DNA of 64,000 nucleotides from Olsenella sp. An290 (GCF_002159535.1 NZ_NFIU01000001.1:62001-126000), one strand, 5' to 3'. Shown: positions 43,079 through 52,247, numbered from the stretch's first letter. A program made the numbers and translations. The notes: generated by a model not told the origin, from the sequence alone.

Positions 43079-43450
43079 TTGGCCCGTATCAACGGCGTCG
43101 ACCTGCCGCGCGAGAAGCGCGTTGAGGTCGGACTCACCTACATCTACGGCATCGGTCAGACCAGCGCCACCAAGATCTGCGCTGAGACCGGTGTTAACCC
43201 GGACACCCGCGTCAAGGATCTGACCGAGGACGAGGTCACCAAGATCCGCGACTTCATTGACGCCAACTTCACCACCGAGGGCGACCTCCGTCGTGAGGTT
43301 CGTCAGAACACCGCCCGCCTGATGGAGATCGGCTGCTACCGCGGCCTCCGTCACCGCAAGGGCCTCCCTGTCCACGGCCAGCGCACCCACACCAACGCTC
43401 GCACCCGCAAGGGCAAGAAGCGTCAGATCGGTGCCAAGAAGAGGGGCTAG
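43079..43450 (+). CDS. rpsM: 30S ribosomal protein S13
   Basis: S13 contacts the P-site tRNA and 50S bridge. The 123 residues have [32 protein letters not shown] (HhH) and the basic [18 protein letters not shown] tail. TTG start with AAGGAGC upstream. Confidence 0.96.
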   Translation: MARINGVDLPREKRVEVGLTYIYGIGQTSATKICAETGVNPDTRVKDLTEDEVTKIRDFIDANFTTEGDLRREVRQNTARLMEIGCYRGLRHRKGLPVHGQRTHTNARTRKGKKRQIGAKKRG

Positions 43451-43460
43451 GGAGTAAACA

Positions 43461-43862
43461 ATGCCGCAGAAGAAGAACCAGCGCACCACCCGCGTGCGCC
43501 GCTCCGAGCGCAAGAACATCGCCGTGGGCCAGGCCCACATCAAGAGCACGTTCAACAACACGATCGTGTCCATCACCGACCCGCAGGGCAACGTCATCTC
43601 CTGGCAGTCCGGTGGCACCGTCGGCTTCAAGGGCTCCCGTAAGTCCACCCCCTTCGCGGCCCAGCTCGCCGCGGAGGCCGCCGCTAAGGCGGCCATGGAG
43701 CACGGCCTGCACAAGGTGGCCGTCTTCGTGAAGGGTCCCGGCTCCGGCCGTGAGACCGCCATCCGTTCCCTCCAGGCCGCCGGCCTCGAGGTTTCGGGCA
43801 TTCAGGACAAGACCCCCATCGCGCACAACGGTTGCCGTCTGAGCAAGCGTCGCCGCGTGTAG
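43461..43862 (+). CDS. rpsK: 30S ribosomal protein S11
   Basis: S11 lies on the 30S platform. The 133-residue protein contains [56 protein letters not shown] and the C-terminal [12 protein letters not shown]. It lies 10 bp after rpsM. Confidence 0.97.
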   Translation: MPQKKNQRTTRVRRSERKNIAVGQAHIKSTFNNTIVSITDPQGNVISWQSGGTVGFKGSRKSTPFAAQLAAEAAAKAAMEHGLHKVAVFVKGPGSGRETAIRSLQAAGLEVSGIQDKTPIAHNGCRLSKRRRV

Positions 43863-43877
43863 CTAGGAGGAGTATCA

Positions 43878-44471
43878 ATGGCTATCGATAGGACCCCGGT
43901 CCTCAAGAGGTGCCGTCAGCTCGGCATCGACCCCGTTGTGATGGGCATCAACAAGACTTCCAACCGCGAGCCCAAGCGTCGTCGTCGCCAGGAGAGCGAG
44001 TACGGCATGCAGCTCCGCGAGAAGCAGAAGGCCAAGTTCATCTACGGCGTTCTCGAGAAGCAGTTCCACGGCTACTACGAGAAGGCCATGAAGTACGAGG
44101 GCATCACCGGTGACATCCTGATGTCGCTGCTCGAGCGTCGCCTCGACAACGTCGTCTTCCGTCTCGGCTTTGCCCGCACCCGCAAGGAGGCCCGCCAGAC
44201 CGTCCGTCACGGCCACATCACCGTGAACGGCAAGCGCGTCGACATCCCCTCCTTCCAGGTGAAGGCCGGCGACGTCGTCGCCGTGGCCGACAAGGCCAAA
44301 GATCTCCTCCCCATCAAGGAGGCCCTCATCTCCTCCGAGCACATGGCCGTTCCCGCCTGGCTCGAGGTTGACATTGAGAAGCTCAAGGGCACCGTCCTCC
44401 AGCTCCCGACGCGCGATCAGATCGACCTCGACATCGACGCGCAGCTGATCGTCGAGCTCTACTCCAAGTAA
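43878..44471 (+). CDS. rpsD: 30S ribosomal protein S4, zinc-free form
   Basis: S4 is a primary 16S binder. The 197 residues include the S4 RNA-binding domain (SLLERRLDNVVFRLGFARTR, then VRHGHITVNGKRVDIPS). The N terminus lacks the CxxC...C cluster of zinc-type S4, unlike L33, L36, S14 and L24 here, which keep theirs. AGGAGG precedes ATG. Confidence 0.96.
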   Translation: MAIDRTPVLKRCRQLGIDPVVMGINKTSNREPKRRRRQESEYGMQLREKQKAKFIYGVLEKQFHGYYEKAMKYEGITGDILMSLLERRLDNVVFRLGFARTRKEARQTVRHGHITVNGKRVDIPSFQVKAGDVVAVADKAKDLLPIKEALISSEHMAVPAWLEVDIEKLKGTVLQLPTRDQIDLDIDAQLIVELYSK

Positions 44472-44495
44472 GCCCGACTAGGTTTGGAGGTAGCA

Positions 44496-45440
44496 ATGTC
44501 CGAATTCATCCGTCCGCAGGTGTCGGTCGAGGAGATCAGCGACACGCTCGCCCGTGTGAGCGCCGAGCCCCTCGAGCGCGGCTACGGCGACACGCTGGGT
44601 AACTCCCTGCGTCGCGTGCTGCTGTCCTCCCTGTCCGGCGCGGCCGTCGAGGCCATCCAGATCGATGGCGTCCAGGACGAGTTCACGACCGTCGAGGGCG
44701 TCTATGAGGATGTCACCGACATCGTCCTGAACGTGAAGGGCCTGGTGTACCGCTCGCTCGGCACCGCCGACGAGGCCGAGGTCCGCGTCAACATTGACGG
44801 CCCCGCCACGGTCACCGGCAAGGACTTCGAGGGTGCCGAGGGCGAGTTCGAGCTCGTCAACCCCGAGCACCACATCTGCACGCTCGGCGCCGGCGCCCAC
44901 CTCACCATGAGGATGCGCATCGGCGTGGGCCGCGGGTACGTCTCCGGTGACGACAACGAGCGCGAGGGCGATCCCATCGGGATCATCCACGTGGACTCCC
45001 TCTACTCGCCCGTCCGTCGCTGCGCCAAGGCCGTCGAGGCCTGCCGCGTCGGCCGTCACACGGACTATGATCGTCTCGTTCTCGAGGTCGAGACCAACGG
45101 CGCGATCGCCCCGCGCGACGCCGTGGTGGAGGCCGCCAACATCATCAACCAGCACATGGCCGCGTTCATGAGCCTGGCCGATGAGGACGAGCCCGCCGAG
45201 GATGCCTCCATCTTCGCCACGGGCACGGTGGAGGACAACGTCGAGCTCGACAAGCAGATCGAGGACCTGGACCTCTCCGTCCGCTCCTACAACTGCCTCA
45301 AGCGCGCCGGCATCCACTCCGTGCGCCAGCTCGTCGAGTTCTCCGAGAACGACCTGCTCAACATCAGAAACTTTGGCGTCAAGTCCATCGAGGAAGTCAA
45401 GGACAAGCTCGAGACCATGGGCCTGTCCCTCAAGGCCTAG
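44496..45440 (+). CDS. rpoA: DNA-directed RNA polymerase subunit alpha
   Basis: RpoA nucleates polymerase assembly. The 314-residue protein has the N-terminal domain (ERGYGDTLGNSLRRVLLSSLSGAAV, HVDSLYSPVRR) and the C-terminal domain (about 250-312: DLSVRSYNCLKRAGIHSV, NDLLNIRNFGVKSIEEVKD) with the DNA-contact Arg/Asn/Cys and Gly-x-Lys-Ser residues. ATG 44496 is chosen because TTGGAGGT lies just upstream; TTG 44484 would overlap that Shine-Dalgarno. The C-terminal domain has a look-alike in RpoC. Confidence 0.97.
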   Translation: MSEFIRPQVSVEEISDTLARVSAEPLERGYGDTLGNSLRRVLLSSLSGAAVEAIQIDGVQDEFTTVEGVYEDVTDIVLNVKGLVYRSLGTADEAEVRVNIDGPATVTGKDFEGAEGEFELVNPEHHICTLGAGAHLTMRMRIGVGRGYVSGDDNEREGDPIGIIHVDSLYSPVRRCAKAVEACRVGRHTDYDRLVLEVETNGAIAPRDAVVEAANIINQHMAAFMSLADEDEPAEDASIFATGTVEDNVELDKQIEDLDLSVRSYNCLKRAGIHSVRQLVEFSENDLLNIRNFGVKSIEEVKDKLETMGLSLKA

Positions 45441-45470
45441 GCGCGCCGCCGGATTTAGGAGTAGCAAGAA

Positions 45471-45953
45471 ATGCGACACAACAAGAAGAGGGGCATGAAG
45501 CTTGGCACCGATGCCAGCCACACCAAGGCCATGAAGAAGAGCCTTATCCGTGCCCTGTTTGAGAACGACCGCATCAAGACCCTCGACTCCCGCGCCAAGG
45601 CCGTCCGCGGCGAGGTCGACCGTGTCATCACCTGGGCCAAGAAGGGCGACCTCGCGAGCCGCCGTCTGGCCATCGCCAAGGTGGGCGACAAGGAGCTCGT
45701 CCGCGAGGTCTTCGAGAAGGCCGCGCAGGGCATGTGGGCCGACCGCAACGGCGGCTACACCCGCACCATGAAGCTCGGCCCCCGCAAGGGCGACGCCGCC
45801 GAGGTGGTCATTCTCGAGCTCGTGACCGAGCCCGTGGCCCCCAAGGCCAAGAAGGCCGCCCCGAAGGCCAAGGTCACCAAGGTCGAGGCCGCTCCCGTCG
45901 AGGAGCCCAAGGCGGACGAGCCCGCCGCCGAGGCCGAGAAGGACGCCGAGTAG
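45471..45953 (+). CDS. rplQ: 50S ribosomal protein L17 with charged C-terminal extension
   Basis: L17 lies near the tunnel exit. The first about 118 residues are the family core (RGMKLGTDASHTKAMKKSLI, LFENDRIKTLDSRAKAVRG, RLAIAKVG). A tail of about 40 residues rich in Lys/Ala then Glu/Pro follows, a common but variable extension. Last gene of the alpha operon; a strong terminator follows. Confidence 0.96.
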   Translation: MRHNKKRGMKLGTDASHTKAMKKSLIRALFENDRIKTLDSRAKAVRGEVDRVITWAKKGDLASRRLAIAKVGDKELVREVFEKAAQGMWADRNGGYTRTMKLGPRKGDAAEVVILELVTEPVAPKAKKAAPKAKVTKVEAAPVEEPKADEPAAEAEKDAE

Positions 45954-45979
45954 CACGTCTTCTCGCACCGTACGTACCG

Positions 45980-46012
45980 AGCCCCGGACCCCCGGGGCTC
46001 TTTCTTTTTTTG
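45980..46012 (+). terminator. intrinsic terminator after rplQ
   Basis: Stem GAGCCCCGG (45980-45988) with CCGGGGCTC (45993-46001), 4-nt loop, then an eleven-base T-rich tract with one C. The clearest terminator of the ribosomal block. Confidence 0.92.
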
Positions 46013-46024
46013 GAGGTGGGACGC

Positions 46025-47614
46025 ATGCTCGAGGCGCGCGGGGTCTGGGCGGGCTATGGTGCCGAGCCCGTAGTGCGCGGGGCCTCCCTCTGCGTGGCGC
46101 CGGGCGAGCGCGTGGTGCTCGTGGGCAGGAACGGCTCGGGCAAGTCCACGCTCGCACGGGTCCTCAACGGCTCGGTGCGCCCGCGACGGGGGACGCTCGT
46201 CCTTGACGGCGCGGCAGGACCCGTCCGCACGGAGCTGGCTCGCGCCGTGGGGTTCGTCCGTCAGGACCCCCGCAACCAGATCGTGAGCGCGCTCGTCGAG
46301 GACGAGGTCGCCTTTGGCCCGCGCAACCTCGGCCTTGCCCGCGAGGAGGTCTCAGAGCGCGTCCGCGAGGCACTCGCGGCAACGGGCCTCTCGTCTCTTG
46401 GGGGCCGGATGACCTCGGAGCTCTCCGGCGGGCAGCAGCAGCTCCTTGCCGTGGCCGGCGTCCTTGCCATGCGCCCGCGCTACCTCGTCCTCGACGAGGC
46501 GGGCTCGCAGCTTGACGAGGCCACGCGCGCCCGTCTTGCCGACATCGTCGATGCGCTGCTTGCCCGGGGGGTGGGCGTGCTCGAGGTGGCGCACGCCCCG
46601 GAGGCGGTCTTCGGCGCGACCCGCGTGCTCGTCATGAGCGAGGGGACGCCCGTCTGCGCGGGCGCCCCCCGGGACTTCCTGGGGTCCGAGGAGTTGCTCG
46701 TGCGCTCCGGCCTGTCCGATGACGCGCTTGCGTGGGCCGTCCACGAGGGCGTGCGCTCGGGCTACGTCCCCGGGCGCCGCCTCGATGCCGGGGCCCTTGC
46801 CGAGCACCTTTCGGGTGAGGCAGATCTGGAGGGGCGCGACGGCTTCTTTGCGCCTCGCGCCGTCGCGTGCGCGCCGGCGGGCCCCTCCGTTGACCTGCGC
46901 GACGTCTCTGTCACGTACGGGGACGTTCGGGCGCTCGCGGACGTGAGCCTTGCCGTCTCGGGCGTCACGCTCCTTCTGGGGGTATCCGGCTCGGGCAAGA
47001 CGACGGCGGGGCGCGTGCTGGCGGGCGTGCAGGAGCCCGACGAGGGCGAGGCGGCCCTTGACGGGCGCCCCGTCGTGCCCGGGGACGTGGGTCTTGCCTT
47101 CCAGCGCCCTGAGGACCAGCTCTTTGCGGACACGGTCCTTGACGACATAGCCTATGGCCCCCTCATGCGCACGGGAGACGCCGAGCGGGCGCATGAGGCG
47201 GCACGCCGCGCCGCCGAGACGCTCGGCGTGGGGGAGGAGCTCTTCGAGCAATCGCCCTTCGAGCTCTCGGGCGGCCAGATGCGCCGCGTCGCCCTTGCGG
47301 GGGTCGCGGCGGCGGAACCCGCCGCCTACGTCTTCGACGAGCCGACGGCGGGCCTCGACGCGCCTTCGCGCCGGGCGCTTCTCGAGCTGGTGCGCGCCCT
47401 TGCGTCAGGTGGCGCCGCGGTCGCCGTGATCACGCACGACGCGGGCGAGTGGCTGAGCGCCGCGGACCGCGTGGTCTTTCTGCGGCAGGGCTCGGTCACC
47501 GCCGAGGCGCCCGCTGCACGGGCGCTTGCCGCCCCCGAGCTCTTTCGCGAGACGGGGCTCCGCCCTCCCGCGCTCGTTGAGCTGCGCGCCCTGGTGGGGA
47601 GGGACCGTGACTAG
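46025..47614 (+). CDS. ecfA: energy-coupling factor transporter ATPase, fused EcfA1-EcfA2
   Basis: One 529-residue polypeptide with two ABC ATPase domains that power vitamin/metal uptake. Domain 1 has Walker A GRNGSGKST, signature LSGGQQQ and Walker B YLVLDEAGSQLD. Domain 2 (from about 285) has GVSGSGKTT, LSGGQMRR and YVFDEPTAGLD. The usual pair is two genes after rplQ; here they are fused. ATG 46025 follows GGAGGTGGG. EcfT follows with an 8-nt overlap. No S component is in the window, so this is probably a shared (group II) energising module. Confidence 0.92.
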   Translation: MLEARGVWAGYGAEPVVRGASLCVAPGERVVLVGRNGSGKSTLARVLNGSVRPRRGTLVLDGAAGPVRTELARAVGFVRQDPRNQIVSALVEDEVAFGPRNLGLAREEVSERVREALAATGLSSLGGRMTSELSGGQQQLLAVAGVLAMRPRYLVLDEAGSQLDEATRARLADIVDALLARGVGVLEVAHAPEAVFGATRVLVMSEGTPVCAGAPRDFLGSEELLVRSGLSDDALAWAVHEGVRSGYVPGRRLDAGALAEHLSGEADLEGRDGFFAPRAVACAPAGPSVDLRDVSVTYGDVRALADVSLAVSGVTLLLGVSGSGKTTAGRVLAGVQEPDEGEAALDGRPVVPGDVGLAFQRPEDQLFADTVLDDIAYGPLMRTGDAERAHEAARRAAETLGVGEELFEQSPFELSGGQMRRVALAGVAAAEPAAYVFDEPTAGLDAPSRRALLELVRALASGGAAVAVITHDAGEWLSAADRVVFLRQGSVTAEAPAARALAAPELFRETGLRPPALVELRALVGRDRD

Positions 47615-48368
47615 GCCGGGCGCGCTGGGCGGCTACGTGCGCGGGGACACCCCCGTCCACGCGCTCGACGCCCGGGCAAAGGTGGCGGCCCTCATCCTGG
47701 CTACGGTCGGCTCCTTTGGCGCCCGCTCGTGGGCGGGGCTTGCCCTGATGGGGCTTCTGCTTGCCGGCGCGCTCGCGGCAAGCCGCACGACGCCGCGAGC
47801 GGTCCTGCGCGGGCTGAGGCCGGCCCTCGTGATCTTGTCCTTCTCGCTTCTTGCCAACGCCGTCGTCCTGGTGGGGCAGCCGGGGATCTCGTGGGAGGGG
47901 CTCCTGCGGGGCGCCCGCGCCGTCGTGCGCATTGCGCTGGTCGTGGGCCTTGCGCTCGTGGTCTCCTCCACGACGACGCCCCCGGCCCTGGCGGAGGGCC
48001 TCGCCGCCGTGATGGCGCCGCTGCGCGTCGTGGGGGTGCCCGTGGGCGGGGTGTCCACGGCGCTCTCCGTGGCGCTGCGCTCCATCCCGCTCACCATGGA
48101 GGAGATAGAGCGCATCAGGTGCGCGCAGCTCGCGCGCGGCGCGCGCCTTGACGCGGGGGGCGTCGTGGGGCGCCTCAGGGGCTGGGGCCAGGTGCTCGTG
48201 CCGCTCATCGTGGGGCTCTTCCGCCGCGCCGACGAGCTCGCTCGGGCCATGTCCGACCGCTGCTACACGGGCGAGCAGACCTCGATGGCGGGCCCGCTCG
48301 CGCTGCGCGACGGCCTCGTGATCGCGCTCTTTGCCGTGGGCGCGGCCCTTGCCCTCGTCCTTTGGTGA
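47607..48368 (+). CDS. ecfT: ECF transporter transmembrane protein EcfT
   Basis: EcfT couples the ATPases to substrate-binding S components in the membrane. The 253-residue protein has hydrophobic helices (about 35-110 and the C-terminal end) and the cytoplasmic coupling region with two Ala-Arg-Gly-like motifs (AQLARGARLDAG and AMSDRCYTGEQ). GTG 47607 overlaps the ecfA stop by 8 nt with GGGGAGGG upstream. truA follows 37 bp later, the common ecfA-ecfT-truA order. Confidence 0.9.
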   Translation: MTRPGALGGYVRGDTPVHALDARAKVAALILATVGSFGARSWAGLALMGLLLAGALAASRTTPRAVLRGLRPALVILSFSLLANAVVLVGQPGISWEGLLRGARAVVRIALVVGLALVVSSTTTPPALAEGLAAVMAPLRVVGVPVGGVSTALSVALRSIPLTMEEIERIRCAQLARGARLDAGGVVGRLRGWGQVLVPLIVGLFRRADELARAMSDRCYTGEQTSMAGPLALRDGLVIALFAVGAALALVLW

Positions 48369-48405
48369 GGGCACCATGGTAGGCACGAACGACGAAGGAG
48401 GAGGC

Positions 48406-49200
48406 ATGTCGGAGAGCGGAACGCTCGTCATCAGGCTGGGGTATCGCGGCGCGGGGTTCGCCGGGTTCGCGGAGCAGCCCGGCACGCGCACCGTGGCCGG
48501 CGAGCTCCGCCGCGCGCTGGAGACGGCGCTGCGCCGCCCCTGCGAGCTCACCTGCGCCGGCCGCACGGACGCGGGCGTCCACGCCATCGCGCAGTACGTG
48601 AGCGTGCCCGTGGAGGGAGACGAGCTCCGGCTCCCTGCGCGCCGCCTCATGCGAAGCCTTGTGGCGCTCACCCCCGACGACCTCTCCGTGCAGGCGCTCT
48701 ACCGCGCCCCCGCGGGCTTCTCGGCCCGCTTTGACGCAATCTCACGCAGCTATCGCTACCGCATCGTCGCCTCCGACGCCCGCCCGGTCCTCTCCTGGGA
48801 CCACGCCTGGTGGTATCGGGGCGACCTCGACGTCAGGGCCATGGACGAGGCCGCCCGCGCGCTGATCGGCGAGCATGACTTCAAGAGCTTCTGCAAGGCC
48901 TCCTCGGCGGTCGACAAGCCGACCTGCCGCTTCGTGGGCTCCCTTGGGGTGTCGCGCGTCGTCGAGGCGGGGGAGGAGCTCGTGGCGATCGACGTGACGG
49001 GCAACGCCTTCCTGCACAACATGGTGCGCACCATCGCGGGCACGCTGGTCGAGGTGGGACGCGGCCACCGCAAGCCCGCGTGGGTGGCGGACGTCCTCGC
49101 GGCGCGCGACCGGACCGCCGCGGGCCCGTGCGCCCCCGCGAAAGGCCTCACCTTCGTCGGGGTAGAATACCCTAGGCTAACTCTTGCCCCCTGGGAATAG
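48406..49200 (+). CDS. truA: tRNA pseudouridine(38-40) synthase TruA
   Basis: TruA modifies U38-40 in tRNA anticodon stems. The 264-residue protein has the catalytic Asp in CAGRTDAGVHAIAQ, RSYRYRI, DFKSFCKASS and the C-terminal NAFLHNMVRTIAGTLVEVG. ATG 48406 is preceded by GAAGGAGGA; earlier in-frame starts lack support. Confidence 0.95.
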   Translation: MSESGTLVIRLGYRGAGFAGFAEQPGTRTVAGELRRALETALRRPCELTCAGRTDAGVHAIAQYVSVPVEGDELRLPARRLMRSLVALTPDDLSVQALYRAPAGFSARFDAISRSYRYRIVASDARPVLSWDHAWWYRGDLDVRAMDEAARALIGEHDFKSFCKASSAVDKPTCRFVGSLGVSRVVEAGEELVAIDVTGNAFLHNMVRTIAGTLVEVGRGHRKPAWVADVLAARDRTAAGPCAPAKGLTFVGVEYPRLTLAPWE

Positions 49201-49231
49201 ACGCCGAGAAGAACCTCTGGGAGGATGATTC

Positions 49232-50161
49232 GTGGAACTCCTGCTCCACGTCCTCGAGCACAGCCTCGAGGACACGATCAAGCTCGTGCCCTTTCTATTT
49301 GTGACCTACCTGGCCATGGAGGCGCTCGAGCATTCGGCGGGCGAGCGCGTGCAGGCCGTCGTCGAGCGCTCGGGCAAGGCGGGGCCCGTGGTGGGGTCCC
49401 TGCTCGGGGCGCTGCCGCAGTGTGGCTTCTCCGCCATGGCCGCGACCCTTTACGCGGGGCGCGTGGTCACCGTGGGCACGCTCGTGGCGGTGATCCTCTC
49501 CACCTCCGACGAGATGGTGCCGGTCTTCCTGGCGCACCAGGAGCCGCCCGCGCACCTGCTCGCCATCATGGCGGTGAAGATCGTGGTGGGCGTGGCCGTG
49601 GGCTTTGCCGTGGACGCCGCCCTGCGCGCCGCGCGCCGCGCGGGCGACGGCCGGGTGCACATCCACGAGCTCTGCGAGCGAGCCCACTGCCACTGTGACG
49701 ACGAGCCGGCCGATCACGGCCATGGGCACGGCCACGACCACTCCCACGCCCACGGGCGCTGGGCGATCGTGCGCTCGGCCGCGGTCCATACCGTCCAGGT
49801 GGGCGTCTGGATCCTTGCGATCACCTTTGCCTTTGGCCTCCTGATAGAGCTCGTGGGCACCGAGGCCCTCGCCGCCGCGCTGGCCAACCACCCGGTGCGC
49901 GCCACCTTCGTCGCGGCCCTCGTGGGGCTCATCCCCAACTGCGGCGCGAGCGTCGCCATCACCGAGCTCTACCTCGAGGGCGTCCTCACGACGGGCCCCA
50001 TGCTCGCGGGCCTGCTCGCCTCGGGCGGCGTGGGCCTGCTCGTCCTGTGGCGCACCAACGCCAGCGCCCGCCAGAACGTCGCGATCACCGGCTTTGTCTA
50101 TGCCGTCGCCGTGGCGGTGGGGCTTGTCTTTGCCGCCCTCGGTGTGGGACAGTTGGGCTGA
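49232..50161 (+). CDS. putative metal/arsenic efflux permease with PQCG and PNCG repeats and His-rich loop
   Basis: A 309-residue integral membrane protein with two homologous halves. Each half centres on a short motif in a membrane segment: GALPQCGFSAMA (about 60-71) and GLIPNCGASVAIT (about 232-244). This pattern belongs to the ArsP_2/putative manganese transporter family, whose substrate is uncertain. A cytoplasmic or external loop (about 147-175) has CERAHCHC and an alternating His/Gly/Asp run, likely metal-binding. GTG 49232 has GGAGGA 7 nt upstream. It is 31 bp after truA. Confidence 0.75.
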   Translation: MELLLHVLEHSLEDTIKLVPFLFVTYLAMEALEHSAGERVQAVVERSGKAGPVVGSLLGALPQCGFSAMAATLYAGRVVTVGTLVAVILSTSDEMVPVFLAHQEPPAHLLAIMAVKIVVGVAVGFAVDAALRAARRAGDGRVHIHELCERAHCHCDDEPADHGHGHGHDHSHAHGRWAIVRSAAVHTVQVGVWILAITFAFGLLIELVGTEALAAALANHPVRATFVAALVGLIPNCGASVAITELYLEGVLTTGPMLAGLLASGGVGLLVLWRTNASARQNVAITGFVYAVAVAVGLVFAALGVGQLG

Positions 50162-50186
50162 GGGTAACGGGCGTGCTTGGGAGGCG

Positions 50187-50975
50187 ATGGCGGTGCGGCA
50201 GCGCGAGAGGTTCGAGCGGATCGACGTTCCCAGGGAGACCCCGTACCGCAACGTGATCGGCGGGGTCGTCTGCGCGGTGGTCCTGGTGATTGCGGCCATC
50301 GTGGTGGGCGCCGTGTGGAACCGCGTGCAGCTGGAGAGCCGCCTGGGCGACACGGGCCTCACGGGCGCGCTCGAGGGCCAGGGGGCGACGGGCCTCGCCG
50401 AGGGCGGCGGGTACGTGGCCTCGGCCGACGAGCACACGACCGTGCTCTTTCTCACCGCGCAGAGCCTCGACGCCGGCGCGGCCCTCGACGAGGCGCGCGT
50501 GCTCTCCCTCAACACGACCCAGGGCACGGCGGCCCTCGTCAGCATTTCCCCCACGGTCCGGCTGACCGTTGACGACGCGCCCACGACGCTGGCCGACCTC
50601 TATGCCGCCCAGGGCTCCGCGGCCTGCGTGGCGCCCCTCGCGGCCGCGGCGGGCGTCACCTTTGACCACGTGGTCGTGGCGACCGGCGACGTGATCGAGG
50701 AGGCCGCCGCGCTCTCCGGCTCGGACGTCTCGACGCTCGCGGCGTCGGCCTCGGACCTGCTCTCCAAGATTCGCACGGACATGGATCCCCAGGAGCTCCT
50801 CTCCCTTGCCGAGGCACTCTCCTCCGTGGGCCTTGCCAACCTTGCCGTGTCCGAGGCCCCGACCCAGGCGGAGACCGTCACGGACGAGTCCGGCGCCGTC
50901 TCCGAGACGGGCCATGTCCTTCTCGACGCCGTCCAGCTCAACGTTGCGCTGGGGCTTCTGGTCCCGGCCGCGTAG
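50187..50975 (+). CDS. membrane-anchored protein resembling a degenerate LytR-CpsA-Psr domain
   Basis: A 262-residue protein with a short basic cytoplasmic N terminus, one transmembrane helix (about 24-46) and an extracytoplasmic region. The pattern TVLFLTAQSLDAG..., ARVLSLNTTQGTAALVSISP and TFDHVVVATGDVIEEA follows the strand order of LCP phosphotransferases that attach wall polymers. The Arg and Asp residues used by LCP enzymes (as in the usual SIPRD motif) are absent. Likely non-catalytic or only distantly related. Three glycosyltransferases follow. ATG 50187 is 25 bp after the permease. Confidence 0.45.
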   Translation: MAVRQRERFERIDVPRETPYRNVIGGVVCAVVLVIAAIVVGAVWNRVQLESRLGDTGLTGALEGQGATGLAEGGGYVASADEHTTVLFLTAQSLDAGAALDEARVLSLNTTQGTAALVSISPTVRLTVDDAPTTLADLYAAQGSAACVAPLAAAAGVTFDHVVVATGDVIEEAAALSGSDVSTLAASASDLLSKIRTDMDPQELLSLAEALSSVGLANLAVSEAPTQAETVTDESGAVSETGHVLLDAVQLNVALGLLVPAA

Positions 50976-51077
50976 CGTTCGAGCGAGGCTTGTGGGGCGC
51001 CCCGTCCCGCTTGGCGCGGGCCTGGCCACTGTGCGCATTTTGCCAAGAGCGACCCTCTGGCCCCGGGGGTCCCGGCG

Positions 51078-51099
51078 CTGCTGATACCCTAGTCAGCAG
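51078..51099 (+). promoter_or_regulatory. inverted repeat CTGCTGA-n8-TCAGCAG (candidate operator)
   Basis: A perfect 7-bp inverted repeat with an 8-nt spacer (TACCCTAG) lies 40 nt before the glycosyltransferase start in a 164-bp gap. TACCCT within the spacer could be a weak -10. Function is inferred only from position. Confidence 0.3.
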
Positions 51100-51139
51100 A
51101 TAATCCGCGTGTTGCCGGGGTAGGAGAGGAACGCGGGGC

Positions 51140-52207
51140 ATGCCGCACTACACGCCCACATCGCCCGTCGTATCGGTGCTCATGGCCGTCCATGACGCCG
51201 AGAAGACCGTGCGGCGCGCCGTGGAGAGCCTCCAGAACCAGACCCTCGCAAACTTTGAGCTCATCGTCGTGGACAGGGGCTCGGCGGATGGCACGACCCG
51301 CGCCCTCGACGCCCTGGCCGAGCGCGACATGCGCCTCGAGCTGCTCCGCGCGGAGCGCTGCGGGCGGCAGGAGGCCCTGAACCTCGCCCTTGCCCGGGCC
51401 CGGGGCACCTACCTGACCGTCATGGACGCCGACGCCTGGGCCGACCCCACCCTGCTCGCCCGCCTTGTGGGGGCTGCCGATCAGGGGGCCCTCGAGCTTG
51501 TGGTCGGCGGCTTCTCCCTTGCCCTCGTGAGCGGGAGCGGTCGGGTCACCCAGTCCGACGTCTCCTCGGCGCCCATGCGCTACCCCACCCAGCATGACTT
51601 CCGCGCGGATGCCTGGCGGCTGCTGGCCTCCGGCCAGCTGCTCCCCACGGGCGGCAAGCTCTTCTCGCGCTCGCGCGTCGAGGAGCTGGGCCTGCGCTTC
51701 TCGCCCGCGCGCGGCACGGACCACTCCTTCGTGATGGACTACCTCGCGGACGTGGAGCGCGTGGCCGTGCTCGAGGGGGTGGGCTACCACGTGATGCGGC
51801 CCGTCTCCACGACGCGCCGGACGGCGGCCCTCGAGAACTACGCCGTTCTCGAGGAGGAGCACGCGGAGCTCCTGGCGCTCTTCCGCCACTGGGGGCTCGA
51901 CGGCGACGCCGCGAGCGTCGAGGCGCTCCAGGGCCGCTACCTCGAGCAGCTCGTGGAGTGCGTTGACGAGGTCTGCGGCTGGCGAAGCCGGCTCCCCTCC
52001 TCCGAGCAGCGTCGCATCGTGGCCAAGATGATCGACACCGACCGCGCCCAGCTTGCCGCCAGCGTGGCGCATCCGCAGGGCAACGCCGCGCGCAGCCTGC
52101 TCGCGCCCATCCGCGCGCGCAACGCCGCGCTCGTGTGCGTGCAGACGAGGCTCGTCTCGCTCTTCCGGCGCGGCGTCGCCGACCTTGCCCCGGACGCCTT
52201 CATCTGA
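51140..52207 (+). CDS. family 2 glycosyltransferase
   Basis: A 355-residue GT-A fold glycosyltransferase. The N terminus VVSVLMAVHDAEKTVRRAVE, then FELIVVDRGSADGTTR and the metal-binding VMDADAW (DxD-like) are the GT2 signatures. The C-terminal about 120 residues are helical and unassigned. No membrane helix is evident. It probably acts on cell-surface glycan precursors at the cytoplasmic face. AGGAGAGG precedes ATG. It is convergent with the next glycosyltransferase. Confidence 0.85.
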   Translation: MPHYTPTSPVVSVLMAVHDAEKTVRRAVESLQNQTLANFELIVVDRGSADGTTRALDALAERDMRLELLRAERCGRQEALNLALARARGTYLTVMDADAWADPTLLARLVGAADQGALELVVGGFSLALVSGSGRVTQSDVSSAPMRYPTQHDFRADAWRLLASGQLLPTGGKLFSRSRVEELGLRFSPARGTDHSFVMDYLADVERVAVLEGVGYHVMRPVSTTRRTAALENYAVLEEEHAELLALFRHWGLDGDAASVEALQGRYLEQLVECVDEVCGWRSRLPSSEQRRIVAKMIDTDRAQLAASVAHPQGNAARSLLAPIRARNAALVCVQTRLVSLFRRGVADLAPDAFI

Positions 52208-52247
52208 GACGGCCCGGCCGGCCTTTTGGCCCTTCTCGCGAGAGGGC

